From a bacterium (GTDB lineage: Bacteria; Patescibacteriota; Saccharimonadia; Saccharimonadales; Saccharimonadaceae): 52,258 bases of DNA. The notes beneath the pieces are model-generated. The model was given only the letters and a program-made list of their open reading frames with translations. It made no database searches and had not been told where the DNA came from. Both the position numbers and the translations under genes were made by a program. Location: contig JAUIBD010000005.1 of assembly GCA_030427525.1 (NCBI GenBank), positions 1 through 52,258 on the forward strand, given 5' to 3'. Of the stretch, positions 32,181 through 40,362 are shown one piece after another (positions within the stretch are counted from its first letter, which is position 1; each line of letters begins with the position of its first letter).

Positions 32181-32672
32181 ATGGCAAAAATGATTGAGGC
32201 GCGAGATCCTCGAACCGTGTGGGCGACAATGAACTGGCGTGCGCTGGTATCGATAGGGCTAATTGGCCTCTTGGTTGGCGTCGTTACCTATGCACTGTAT
32301 TTACTGCTTTTAAATTTTGTTTTCGAACCAATCATGTGTCGAGCAGGTGATTTAACGGCACGCTGTGGCAACAAAGAAGGCTTCGCTAGCGCTGTTGCTA
32401 TTATTCTAGGCTCAATGGTAGGCTTGGTATTTCTTGTACGTGAACGGGTATATAGGCCGCTGCTTGTTATTCTTGCGGTTGGTCTTTCTATGTGGGGCGT
32501 GTTTGGTGTCATCACTGGCCTCGCTTGGTTGCCAGCAACGTTGGTAATTGCAGCAGCCTTTGGCCTTAGCTATATGCTATTTGCTTGGGTAGTGCAACCC
32601 ATCAGCCTAGTGATTGCCTTGGCGTTAGCCACACTTGCGGTTGTTATCGTGCGACTCGTGCTCACCGCCTAA
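32181..32672 (+). CDS. Polytopic membrane protein, unknown function
   Basis: A 163-residue protein with five or six hydrophobic segments separated by short loops; the first outward loop carries two cysteines (IMCRAGDLTARCGNKEG), which could pair. AGGGAG lies eight bases before the ATG. It is 16 bases upstream of rmuC but the latter has its own -10 box, so co-transcription is partial at most. I do not recognise a characterised family. Confidence 0.75.
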   Translation: MAKMIEARDPRTVWATMNWRALVSIGLIGLLVGVVTYALYLLLLNFVFEPIMCRAGDLTARCGNKEGFASAVAIILGSMVGLVFLVRERVYRPLLVILAVGLSMWGVFGVITGLAWLPATLVIAAAFGLSYMLFAWVVQPISLVIALALATLAVVIVRLVLTA

Positions 32673-32688
32673 GTGCTATACTAGAACC

Positions 32689-33759
32689 ATGACTACAGAA
32701 CTTATGGTTATGTTGGTATTAGCGGCTATTGTGGCCGGTTTTGGGCTGGTTATCTTTGTCTTAAACCAGCGCCTCAAAGAACTAAAAAATGCTAGTGCGG
32801 TAGAGCTCATGAAGAGCGACGTGACCGAGTTGACTCGTAGTATTGGTCAGCTACAAACTGCCATGGGCGACAAATTAGAACGTTCAAACACGAATATTCA
32901 ACAGTCGGTACAAAAACAACTCTCAGAAAGTGCGAAGTTGGTGGCAGATGTTACTCAACGCTTGGCAAAACTCGATGAAACCAATAGGCGAGTTGTTGAT
33001 GTAGCTGATGAACTAAAAACGTTGCAAAATGTACTGTCAAACCCAAAACAGCGAGGTGTTTTTGGCGAATACTACTTGCAAACAGTTCTCGACAATGTGC
33101 TGCCACCTGGCAGGTTTCAAATGCAGTACAAATTTAAAGATGGCGAAATTGTAGATGCGGTGATTTTTCTTGAAAAAGAGCAGATTTTGCCAATAGACAG
33201 CAAGTTCAGTCTAGAAAACTATAATCGTATGATTGAGGCCAGCGGTAAAGAGCGTGAAGCCCTTCTAGGCAAAGTAAAGAGTGACCTAAAGCTGCGAATA
33301 GACGAAACCAGTAAATACATTCGGCCTAGTGAAAATACAATGGACTTCGCGTTCATGTTCATTCCTAGTGAGTCGTTGTATTATGATTTGCTAATAAATA
33401 ACATTGGGGAAGGCGGCAGTTCGCGCGACCTTATAGAATATGCCTTCCGTGACAAACGGGTGATTATCGTTAGCCCAACTAGCTTCATGGCGTACCTACA
33501 AACCGTGCTTCAGGGCCTACGCAGTTTGCAGATAGAAGAACAAGCCAAAGATATTCAAAAGCGCGTAGGGAAACTAGGCCAGCATATTGGTAAGTTTGAG
33601 GTGTTCATGCAGAAACTTGGTGCTAGTCTGTCAACAACGGTCAATCACTATAACTCGGCACATAAAGAGCTTAGCAAAGTAGACAAAGACGTCGTAAAAA
33701 TTGCGGGGAACGATTCCTCTGTAGATCCACTACAACTTGATAAGCCGAGTTCAGACTAA
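32689..33759 (+). CDS. rmuC: RmuC-family DNA recombination protein
   Basis: A 356-residue protein: N-terminal membrane helix (about residues 4-24), a coiled coil (about 25-115), then the RmuC nuclease-like domain (NPKQRGVFGEYYLQTVLDNV, ILPIDSKFSLENYN, MDFAFMFIPSE, VIIVSPTSFMAYLQTV). RmuC limits recombination between inverted repeats and is associated with defence and genome-stability functions. The start is ATG at 32689, six bases after TATACT (32677-32682), predicting a leaderless mRNA; the frame start at 32635 lies before the promoter. Confidence 0.92.
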   Translation: MTTELMVMLVLAAIVAGFGLVIFVLNQRLKELKNASAVELMKSDVTELTRSIGQLQTAMGDKLERSNTNIQQSVQKQLSESAKLVADVTQRLAKLDETNRRVVDVADELKTLQNVLSNPKQRGVFGEYYLQTVLDNVLPPGRFQMQYKFKDGEIVDAVIFLEKEQILPIDSKFSLENYNRMIEASGKEREALLGKVKSDLKLRIDETSKYIRPSENTMDFAFMFIPSESLYYDLLINNIGEGGSSRDLIEYAFRDKRVIIVSPTSFMAYLQTVLQGLRSLQIEEQAKDIQKRVGKLGQHIGKFEVFMQKLGASLSTTVNHYNSAHKELSKVDKDVVKIAGNDSSVDPLQLDKPSSD

Positions 33760-33762
33760 ACA

Positions 33763-33788
33763 AAAAGCTCCTCAGTGGAGGAGCTTTT
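33763..33788. terminator. Terminator between rmuC and a convergent gene
   Basis: AAAAGCTCCTC-AGTG-GAGGAGCTTTT, an 11-bp perfect stem with A and T tracts on either side, starts four bases after the rmuC stop and lies 15 bases from the convergent gene's stop. It can serve both transcripts. Confidence 0.9.
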
Positions 33789-33802
33789 AGCTACGTTAGT
33801 TC

Positions 33803-34420
33803 CTATACCCAGTCTTCTACAAGAACTGACTTCTTCAGATCAAATAACTGGAATCCAGTAGACGGCTTGTAGTATGTGGAGATGCCCTGTCCCGTAACAG
33901 GATTCGGCTCTAAGGTAACACGCCACTCTGGGTTGTCTGGTGTGAAATACCACCACAGGGCACCGTTTACATTACTTGTTTGAGTTAAATCGCTATAAGT
34001 TGTGCAGCCACTCGCGCTCAGTGCGGGACTCTCAGTCGTCCAACTAGACAAATATGCATGAACATTCCCCCCATTCGTCTGATCCTGAACAACTAAACTA
34101 GGGCTTAGCCCTGTATAATATGGGTCACTTGATTTGTTGATGGAGTTCACGCAAACAACAATAGCGACGGGCGCAACTTTTCTATATGCGGTTCCACAGT
34201 TGCCGTAATAAAGTTGTACTGTCGCGTCTATAGTACCACTGCCGGCATACTGCTGATTGGCCGTAGTGCGTACCCAACTGTCCCACTCAAGAGGTACGGT
34301 TTGTTTAAGGGTACGAGCATTCGTAGATGAACACGTAGCTGCATATGCAGATGTGCCCAGTGATGAGATTGCTGCTACGGCTAAAATGAGCGCAACCGCA
34401 AAATGTTTAAATTTTATCAT
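33803..34420 (-). CDS. Secreted protein, unknown function
   Basis: The start is ATG at 34420, after AAGGGGGAAAG; the longer frame from 34450 would put charged residues before the signal. The 205-residue product has a clear signal peptide (MIKFKHFAVALILAVAAISS, cleavage near SAYA-A) and a Ser/Thr/Tyr-rich beta-type mature domain with four cysteines. No membrane anchor, sorting motif or calcium loop is seen, so it is probably released or loosely bound. I do not recognise the family. Confidence 0.75.
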   Translation of the reverse strand: MIKFKHFAVALILAVAAISSLGTSAYAATCSSTNARTLKQTVPLEWDSWVRTTANQQYAGSGTIDATVQLYYGNCGTAYRKVAPVAIVVCVNSINKSSDPYYTGLSPSLVVQDQTNGGNVHAYLSSWTTESPALSASGCTTYSDLTQTSNVNGALWWYFTPDNPEWRVTLEPNPVTGQGISTYYKPSTGFQLFDLKKSVLVEDWV

Positions 34421-34530
34421 TCTTTCCCCCTTGCACCGCTGTGGTGGCATTATGGATTTGATGTATCATATGGACCTCCCGTGGTGCATATACCCTGATA
34501 GTATTCTGAGAATTAAATCATGTCAATATA

Positions 34531-34561
34531 AAACGTCCGCTTTGCTATAAAGCGGACGTTT
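34531..34561 (-). terminator. Terminator of the aquaporin gene
   Basis: A 13-bp perfect stem (AAACGTCCGCTTT with AAAGCGGACGTTT, loop GCTAT) begins 15 bases after the aquaporin stop on the minus strand and is followed by T residues. Confidence 0.9.
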
Positions 34562-34575
34562 TTGAATGCTAGAAA

Positions 34576-35403
34576 CTAGTATTTAGCTTCAGATTCTTTG
34601 GTTACAAGGTCGTTTAGAGCAAAGCCGAGTACACCACCAACGAGTGGTGCAAGTACATACACCATGATTGGCCATAGGTCCCATTTAACAGCTTGCAATG
34701 CACTGGCAACAGCTGGGTTTACAACAGCGTTTGCACCTACGTAGCTTGCTGCGCTACCTGCTAGCAGCAATGCTACGTACAGACCGCCACCTACGGCAAG
34801 TGCTGCCGCACCACGTTCCTTCATGCGTAGTGCACTGGCTACTACAAAGCTGAACACAACAGCACCCAGTAGTTCTGCTGAAAGCACAACCCATTGCTTA
34901 CCTTCAGGAATTTCAGCTGCCTTGAATAGTTCTGGAGCAGTTTGTCCAAACTGAGCAGCTTGGCTGCTAACTTCAGGAGCAGCGTTTACAAATGCATTCA
35001 TGACAACAAGTGCCATCAAGGCACCGAGTACCTGTGCTACAAGGTAGCTTACAGCGCGAACGCCACTAATACGTTTAGTAGCCCATGCACCAACTGTTAG
35101 CAGTGGGTTTACATGCGCACCAGACATAGCACCAATAGCAAGTACTACTGCTGCGAGACCGAACAGAATAAATAGCGGTTGACCTGATACAGCTAGTACT
35201 ACGGCTGCAAAGATAAAGGTACCGATAAATTCAGCAACTGATGCGGCTAGCAGTGGCGAGCGGCTGAAGTTAAACTTCTTTGCTGCGCGGCTAGATGCAC
35301 TAACAGTTTTTACGGTAGTTGTTGTTTTCTTGGCGACTGGAGCCGACTTCGCTTTTGCGGTCGTCTTCTTTTTGGCAGTCGAGGCAGTTTTTTTCGTTGC
35401 CAT
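34576..35403 (-). CDS. Aquaporin (MIP family) with histone H1-like N-terminal tail
   Basis: A 275-residue MIP channel with six membrane helices and two half-helix motifs: the first is altered to NPL (GAHVNPLLTVG), the second is NPA (ANAVVNPAVAS). The first 45 residues (ATKKTASTAKKKTTAKAKSA and onward) are lysine/alanine/threonine-rich, like histone H1 tails, and are not part of the family. The tail is cytoplasmic and could bind nucleic acid or the anionic membrane. Water or small solute conduction is likely; the NPL change may alter selectivity. AAGGAGGG and a TATACT box lie upstream, giving a normal leader. Confidence 0.85.
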   Translation of the reverse strand: MATKKTASTAKKKTTAKAKSAPVAKKTTTTVKTVSASSRAAKKFNFSRSPLLAASVAEFIGTFIFAAVVLAVSGQPLFILFGLAAVVLAIGAMSGAHVNPLLTVGAWATKRISGVRAVSYLVAQVLGALMALVVMNAFVNAAPEVSSQAAQFGQTAPELFKAAEIPEGKQWVVLSAELLGAVVFSFVVASALRMKERGAAALAVGGGLYVALLLAGSAASYVGANAVVNPAVASALQAVKWDLWPIMVYVLAPLVGGVLGFALNDLVTKESEAKY

Positions 35404-35494
35404 AGAATATTTCCCTCCTTATATGAAAATATGGTTTCAGTATAGCATAGTCAGCCTGAAAGTAACCAAAGCCTAGTGATATAATAGAATAACT

Positions 35495-35734
35495 ATGTCG
35501 ATACTTATTCCGAAAACAAACGAACGCACCGAGCTACAAAAGCGCATCGAGGCTGAGCTGGTTGAAAAGGCCAAAAAGCGTGCCGAGGGCGGTGATAGTG
35601 AACTACCAGATGGCGTTACGGACTCTGCTTACATAAAAGACACTAAACAAACCACATCGCTTGCATGGGTGTGGCTACTCATTGGCATAGCAGCAGTCGT
35701 TGCATTGGTGTGGCTTGTCGTTGCCACTAGCTAA
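35495..35734 (+). CDS. Small tail-anchored membrane protein, unknown function
   Basis: A 79-residue protein with a charged helical N-terminus (ERTELQKRIEAELVEKAKKR) and one C-terminal membrane helix (LAWVWLLIGIAAVVALVWLV) with almost nothing after it. No family recognised. TATAAT (35480-35485) lies nine bases before the ATG and there is no Shine-Dalgarno sequence. It lies directly upstream of pheS, which has its own promoter overlapping the last codons. Confidence 0.65.
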   Translation: MSILIPKTNERTELQKRIEAELVEKAKKRAEGGDSELPDGVTDSAYIKDTKQTTSLAWVWLLIGIAAVVALVWLVVATS

Positions 35735-35752
35735 AGGTATACTTACTAACAG

Positions 35753-36799
35753 ATGAGTTCTCACGATGACATTGCTGCCGTGCGCGACCAGCTGCTAGCG
35801 CGCTACGAAACGCTTGAAACCAAAAGCGACATCTTAAAATCTGCAGAACTGAAACAGCTATTTGGTAAAATTCCATCTCTTCCGCCCGCAGAGCGTGGGG
35901 CTTTTGGCCAGGCTATAAATCAGCTTTCAAATGAACTAAAAGAAAAAGTTGCGGCCGATGCTCACGCGGCAAACGAACTTCCCGCTATTGATGTCACGGC
36001 TCCATTCGATACAAACGCTTCCAAACCAGACTTATTGCCAAGCCAACACGGCACCATACATCCTCTTACGCAAGAGATTGCAAAACTCAGCGATATTTTC
36101 GGACGCATGGGCTACGTAGTAGAGCAATCTCGTGAAATTGACGACCAGTACCATATGTTTGAAGCGCTCAACTTTCCAAAAGGTCACCCCGCACGCGACG
36201 ATTACGACACCTTTATGACTGAAGAAAAAGATACAGATGGCGAGCCGTTTGTTGCGCCAGCTCATACTAGCACCATGCAAAATCGTATTCTGAAAAAATA
36301 TAAACAAAATCTAGCAGACGGTGAAGCTATCGCCGCCATCGTGCCAGACCGCGTATTCCGCAACGAAGACCTCGACGCTCGCCACGAGCACACGTTCTAT
36401 CAGCTAGAAGGTATTTATGTTGCCAAGGGCGTACACGCAGGCATGCTAATTGCCACACTACAAAAGTTTCTCGAAGAATACTACGGCAAGAAACTCGACG
36501 TTCGTGTGAACCCATTCTATTTCCCGTTCACCGAACCAAGTTTCGAGTTCGCTCTCAGTTGTCCATTCTGCGAAGGCAAAGATGATAGCTGTAAAGTTTG
36601 TAGTGGCGAAGGTTGGGTAGAGCTACTAGGGTGTGGCATGATTCACCCGAATGTATTAAAAGCTGCCGACATTGATCCGAATGAATACACCGGTTTCGCA
36701 TTTGGCTGCGGTATCGATCGTTTGGTTATGATGAAGCACCAAATCGAAGACGTCCGCCATTTCGAAAGTGCTAAATTAGATTTCTTGAGGCAGTTTTAA
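35753..36799 (+). CDS. pheS: Phenylalanyl-tRNA synthetase alpha subunit
   Basis: A 348-residue class II synthetase subunit: N-terminal coiled coil, motif 1 region (HPLTQEIAKLSDIFGRMGY), the HTSTMQNR segment, motif 2 (RVFRNEDLDARHEHTFYQLE) and motif 3 (FAFGCGIDRLVMMKHQI). Four clustered cysteines (CPFCEGKDDSCKVC) form the zinc-like knuckle common in bacterial PheS. It pairs with PheT to charge tRNA-Phe. TTGTCG-N17-TATACT with nine bases to the ATG gives an almost leaderless mRNA. Two unrelated genes separate it from pheT. Confidence 0.96.
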   Translation: MSSHDDIAAVRDQLLARYETLETKSDILKSAELKQLFGKIPSLPPAERGAFGQAINQLSNELKEKVAADAHAANELPAIDVTAPFDTNASKPDLLPSQHGTIHPLTQEIAKLSDIFGRMGYVVEQSREIDDQYHMFEALNFPKGHPARDDYDTFMTEEKDTDGEPFVAPAHTSTMQNRILKKYKQNLADGEAIAAIVPDRVFRNEDLDARHEHTFYQLEGIYVAKGVHAGMLIATLQKFLEEYYGKKLDVRVNPFYFPFTEPSFEFALSCPFCEGKDDSCKVCSGEGWVELLGCGMIHPNVLKAADIDPNEYTGFAFGCGIDRLVMMKHQIEDVRHFESAKLDFLRQF

Positions 36800-36800
36800 G

Positions 36801-37379
36801 ATGAAACAAGCAATTCTTATTCACGGCTGGAACACCAAAGCTGAATTTACGGATCCGCAAGAAGAGTCACCTAGCAACCAGCACTGGTTCCCCTGGCTCA
36901 CGAAACAATTGATGATTCGCGACATACACACAGTGTCGTTAGAAATGCCGAACTCATTCTATCCGCAGTACGATGTATGGAAAAAGGAACTTGAACGCTA
37001 TGAGCTTACGCCTGAAACAATCTTAGTGGGGCACAGCTGTGGCGGCGGCTTTATAGTTCGCTACCTGAGTGAACATCCAGAGCTGAAGCTAGACAAAGTC
37101 GTATTAGTCGCACCATGGCTCGGCTACAACACGGGAACTGAACCATTCGATGAAACATTTTTCCAATTTGAGATAGATCCAAATCTATCAGTTCGAACGA
37201 AACATACAGTTTTACTAGCCTCTACAAACGATTTACCTGCAGTACAAAAGAGTATTGCCAAAATCAAGCAAGACATCAAAGATATTCGCTATGTTGAGCT
37301 ACAAAACAAAGGCCATTTCTGTGAGGAAGATTTAGGAACAAAAGAATTTCCAGAATTGCTACAGGAGATAGTTAGATGA
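36801..37379 (+). CDS. Small alpha/beta hydrolase (RBBP9/YdeN-like)
   Basis: A 192-residue hydrolase starting two bases after pheS. It has an early HGWN motif (oxyanion region), the nucleophile elbow GHSCGGGF, VLVAPW after it, and a final GHF histidine: the serine-hydrolase pattern of the RBBP9/YdeN group. Substrate unknown. The stop overlaps the cupin start (ATGA), so it is part of the pheS-pheT transcript. Confidence 0.88.
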   Translation: MKQAILIHGWNTKAEFTDPQEESPSNQHWFPWLTKQLMIRDIHTVSLEMPNSFYPQYDVWKKELERYELTPETILVGHSCGGGFIVRYLSEHPELKLDKVVLVAPWLGYNTGTEPFDETFFQFEIDPNLSVRTKHTVLLASTNDLPAVQKSIAKIKQDIKDIRYVELQNKGHFCEEDLGTKEFPELLQEIVR

Positions 37380-37717
37380 GTCACGTATCCAAAGAGCCAA
37401 CTGACTATAAATTTCGTGATGTGAATGGCCATCACGGCAAGGAGTTTAAGGTCAATTCTGCTCTAATTGATGCCCTAATAATAGAATGTGACGACGAAAT
37501 GACAGTTACCCTACAGGAAAAAGAAGTCGAGCGATTATATTACGTAATCTCCGGCAACGGCTATTTTATTGTGGATGGCGTAAAAGAAGATGTCAGCTCT
37601 GGGGACCTAGTGCATTTACCAAATAATTCTATTTTTACATTCGGCGGCACGCTAAAGATGCTTCTTGTAGATGCACCACTTTGGTCGCCCGAACAGGAGA
37701 TAATACATGCGCGTTAG
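37376..37717 (+). CDS. Cupin-domain protein
   Basis: A 113-residue single-domain cupin: EVERLYYVISGNGYFIVDG (motif 1 region, poor in histidine), then VSSGDLVHLPNNSIFTFGG (motif 2 region). Most metal-ligand histidines are missing, so it may be a non-metal binding cupin. It overlaps the hydrolase by 4 bases and pheT by 11, so it must be translated with them. The function is unknown; small ligand binding is the general family role. Confidence 0.8.
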   Translation: MSHVSKEPTDYKFRDVNGHHGKEFKVNSALIDALIIECDDEMTVTLQEKEVERLYYVISGNGYFIVDGVKEDVSSGDLVHLPNNSIFTFGGTLKMLLVDAPLWSPEQEIIHAR

Positions 37718-40235
37718 TCTGAATACAATCAAACAATTCACGCCTGTCGATATTTCTGTAGATGAATTAGTGCAGAAAATAAATCAGCAACTTGGTGGCG
37801 TTGAAGAAGTTGTAGACCTTGGTGTGCGCTACGAAGGCGCGGTTATTGTGCGCGTTGTAGAATGTGAAAAGCATCCAGACGCAGACAAATTAAATGTCTG
37901 TATGGTAGACGATGGCAGTGGCGAGCTAACTCAAGTAGTGTGTGGTGCGCCAAATGTGCGCCCTGGCATTATGGCTGTGTGGTTGAAGCCGGGGGCTACA
38001 GTGCCATCTACTGCGAACGACCCTGAACCATTTGTTCTGTCGCCAAAAGAACTTCGCGGCGTAGTCAGCAACGGCATGTTGGCAAGCGCTAAAGAGCTAG
38101 GCATCGGCGATGACCACAACGGCATTGTAGAACTAGTAGAGACAGATGTTGCCGAAGGAAAATCGCTGGATGTAGGCGCCAGTTTTGCCGACACGTTCGA
38201 CTTAAACGACACGATTATCGACATTGAAAACAAAATGTTTACCCACCGCCCAGACCTTTTCGGGCAACTCGGCGTCGCGCGTGAAATTCGGGCAATACTG
38301 CAGCCCGAACCAAGTGCCACTGAACATTCCGAACAATTCACCGATGATGCCGACTGGTACTGGCGAGAGTGCACATTTGAACCAGCCGAAGGTCTAGATC
38401 TTGCGGTTAGTAACGACATCCCCCAGCTCGTTCCTCGTTTTATGGCCGTCGTATTAAACAATGTGACAGTTAGCCAAAGCCCAATGTGGCTGAAAACGAC
38501 GTTGGTTCGTTGGGGCTCAAAGCCTATCAACAACGTGGTCGACCTTACAAACTACATTATGCTACTTACGGCGCAGCCAACTCACGCGTACGATTACGAC
38601 AAGCTGCGTGGCCACACGTTAAATGCGCGCATGGCGAATGAAGGCGAACAGCTTGAACTGCTCAATGGTAAAACCTACACTCTGAGCACAGACGATATCG
38701 TGATAGCCGACGGCGAGGGTGCCATTGGCCTGGCTGGAATAATGGGCGGTAATAACAGTGAGGTTTCTGCCGATACGACAAGCATTGTACTGGAAGTCGC
38801 CACGTTCGATATGTATGCCGTACGTAAAACTGCTATGCGTCACGGTGTCTTTACCGATGCTCTCACCCGCTTCAATAAAGGTCAGTCATACTTGCAAAAT
38901 CACCGCGTACTAAACCGCCTTATGCAACTTATGGGCAGTATAGCTGGCGCGCAGCAGGCAAGTGATGTGGCCGACCTTAGCGGTGATAAATCGGTTAAAA
39001 ACCAAGAAAGTATACACGAGCCATTACGGCTAGATGCGAGTTTTGTAAACGAACGACTTGGTTTAGAACTCAATGCCATTCAGATAGGAAATATTCTGCG
39101 CCCAGCACAATTCGCAACGTATCGCCCAGATGATGGTGCAGAAAGTGAAGTACTTATTCATGCACCGTTTTGGCGTACCGATATTGAGCTGCCAGAAGAT
39201 ATTGTTGAAGAAGTCGGCCGTTTGTACGGGTTCGATAAGCTACCCCGCGAACTGCCACTACGCCACACCACGCCAGCGCCGAAAAACACCGAACTTGTAC
39301 TGAAGCAATCCGTTCGCAACAAACTCGCGGCTGCGGGTGCCAACGAAGTGCTGACCTACAGCTTTGTGCACGAAAACACTATTCAAAAAGCTGGCCAAGA
39401 TGCCATGCACGCCTTCAAGCTATCAAACGCTCTCAGCCCAGATCTGCAGTACTACCGCCTGAGTGTCACGAGTAGTTTGCTAGAAAAAGTTCACATGAAC
39501 TACCGCGCGGGCTACGACCAGTTCGCTTTATTTGAACTAGGCAAAACGCACTTCAAGGGCGAAATGGATGAAACAGACCCATCTGTGCCGAACGAAGATT
39601 CGCACCTCGCTCTTGTGCTGACATATGGCGACAAGCAAAAACCAGCCGGCGGCGCATACTACCAGGCACGAAACTACCTAGAACAGCTGATTGAGCTAGA
39701 AACTATTACGCTACAGCCACTTGCTGACTTTGACCTTTCTACCGACGAATGGGGCGCACAGCTTTGTTCAGCCTATGCACCAAAACGATCGGCGGTGATT
39801 GTAAAAGACGGCCAAATTTGGGGCGTGGTAGGCGAGTTTAGCGCGAAAGTTCGCGATGCATTCAAATTACCAGCCTACAGCGCAGGGTTCGAAGTGCATC
39901 TAGACGTACTAAAGCAAAGTGAAAAAGGCTATCGCCCGTTGTCACGCTACCCCAGCACCTGGCAAGACATTTCACTGAAAGTTGCCAGCAGTGTTCCATA
40001 TGCTAGTGTATTTGAAACTGCCAAAAACGCCGCGCAGTCAGCCGCAAACGACATTGAAGTTGAACTCACGCCACAAAGCATTTACCAGGCAGATGATGAT
40101 AGTGAACATAAAACCATCACCTTGCGCGTAATGCTAACGCATCACGACCGCACGCTAAAAGAAGCCGAAGCTACGGCTGTCATCGAAGCCGTCGCGGCGG
40201 CAGCAGGCAGCGAACATGGCGCCCAGCACGTGTAA
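37707..40235 (+). CDS. pheT: Phenylalanyl-tRNA synthetase beta subunit
   Basis: An 842-residue subunit with full domain order: N-terminal tRNA-binding OB fold (VRVVECEKHPDADKLNVCMV), B3/B4 editing region, B5 domain (PEDIVEEVGRLYGFDKLP), catalytic-like core, and the C-terminal ferredoxin-fold anticodon-binding domain (YPSTWQDISLKV to TLKEAEATAVIEAV). With PheS it forms the heterotetramer and edits mischarged tyrosine. It starts inside the cupin gene. Confidence 0.96.
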   Translation: MRVSLNTIKQFTPVDISVDELVQKINQQLGGVEEVVDLGVRYEGAVIVRVVECEKHPDADKLNVCMVDDGSGELTQVVCGAPNVRPGIMAVWLKPGATVPSTANDPEPFVLSPKELRGVVSNGMLASAKELGIGDDHNGIVELVETDVAEGKSLDVGASFADTFDLNDTIIDIENKMFTHRPDLFGQLGVAREIRAILQPEPSATEHSEQFTDDADWYWRECTFEPAEGLDLAVSNDIPQLVPRFMAVVLNNVTVSQSPMWLKTTLVRWGSKPINNVVDLTNYIMLLTAQPTHAYDYDKLRGHTLNARMANEGEQLELLNGKTYTLSTDDIVIADGEGAIGLAGIMGGNNSEVSADTTSIVLEVATFDMYAVRKTAMRHGVFTDALTRFNKGQSYLQNHRVLNRLMQLMGSIAGAQQASDVADLSGDKSVKNQESIHEPLRLDASFVNERLGLELNAIQIGNILRPAQFATYRPDDGAESEVLIHAPFWRTDIELPEDIVEEVGRLYGFDKLPRELPLRHTTPAPKNTELVLKQSVRNKLAAAGANEVLTYSFVHENTIQKAGQDAMHAFKLSNALSPDLQYYRLSVTSSLLEKVHMNYRAGYDQFALFELGKTHFKGEMDETDPSVPNEDSHLALVLTYGDKQKPAGGAYYQARNYLEQLIELETITLQPLADFDLSTDEWGAQLCSAYAPKRSAVIVKDGQIWGVVGEFSAKVRDAFKLPAYSAGFEVHLDVLKQSEKGYRPLSRYPSTWQDISLKVASSVPYASVFETAKNAAQSAANDIEVELTPQSIYQADDDSEHKTITLRVMLTHHDRTLKEAEATAVIEAVAAAAGSEHGAQHV

Positions 40236-40261
40236 TCTGCTACAATAGGAAAGCTTAACAA

Positions 40262-40362
40262 TTTAATATCACGAAGCGGCCAGAGAACTGACTCGATGAC
40301 CCGCTAGCAACCAGCATATATTGTGCAAGGTGCTCCATTCAGCCCAAGAAAGGGATAGATAT
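40262..40362 (+). promoter_or_regulatory. SAM riboswitch (SAM-I/SAM-IV clan) controlling metK
   Basis: The leader shows the S-box core in order: TATCACGAAG, ACTGACTCGATGA, GCTAGCAACC, AAGGTGCTCCATTCAGCC and GATAGATAT. P1 can form from ATATC (40266-40270) and GATAT (40358-40362); P2 from AGCGG (40275-40279) and CCGCT (40301-40305); P4 from CCC (40343-40345) and GGG (40352-40354). The GGG of P4 is also the Shine-Dalgarno core (AAAGGGA), and P1 ends at the base before the ATG. SAM binding would therefore hide the ribosome site directly. A TACAAT box (40239-40244) is a likely -10. Confidence 0.82.
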
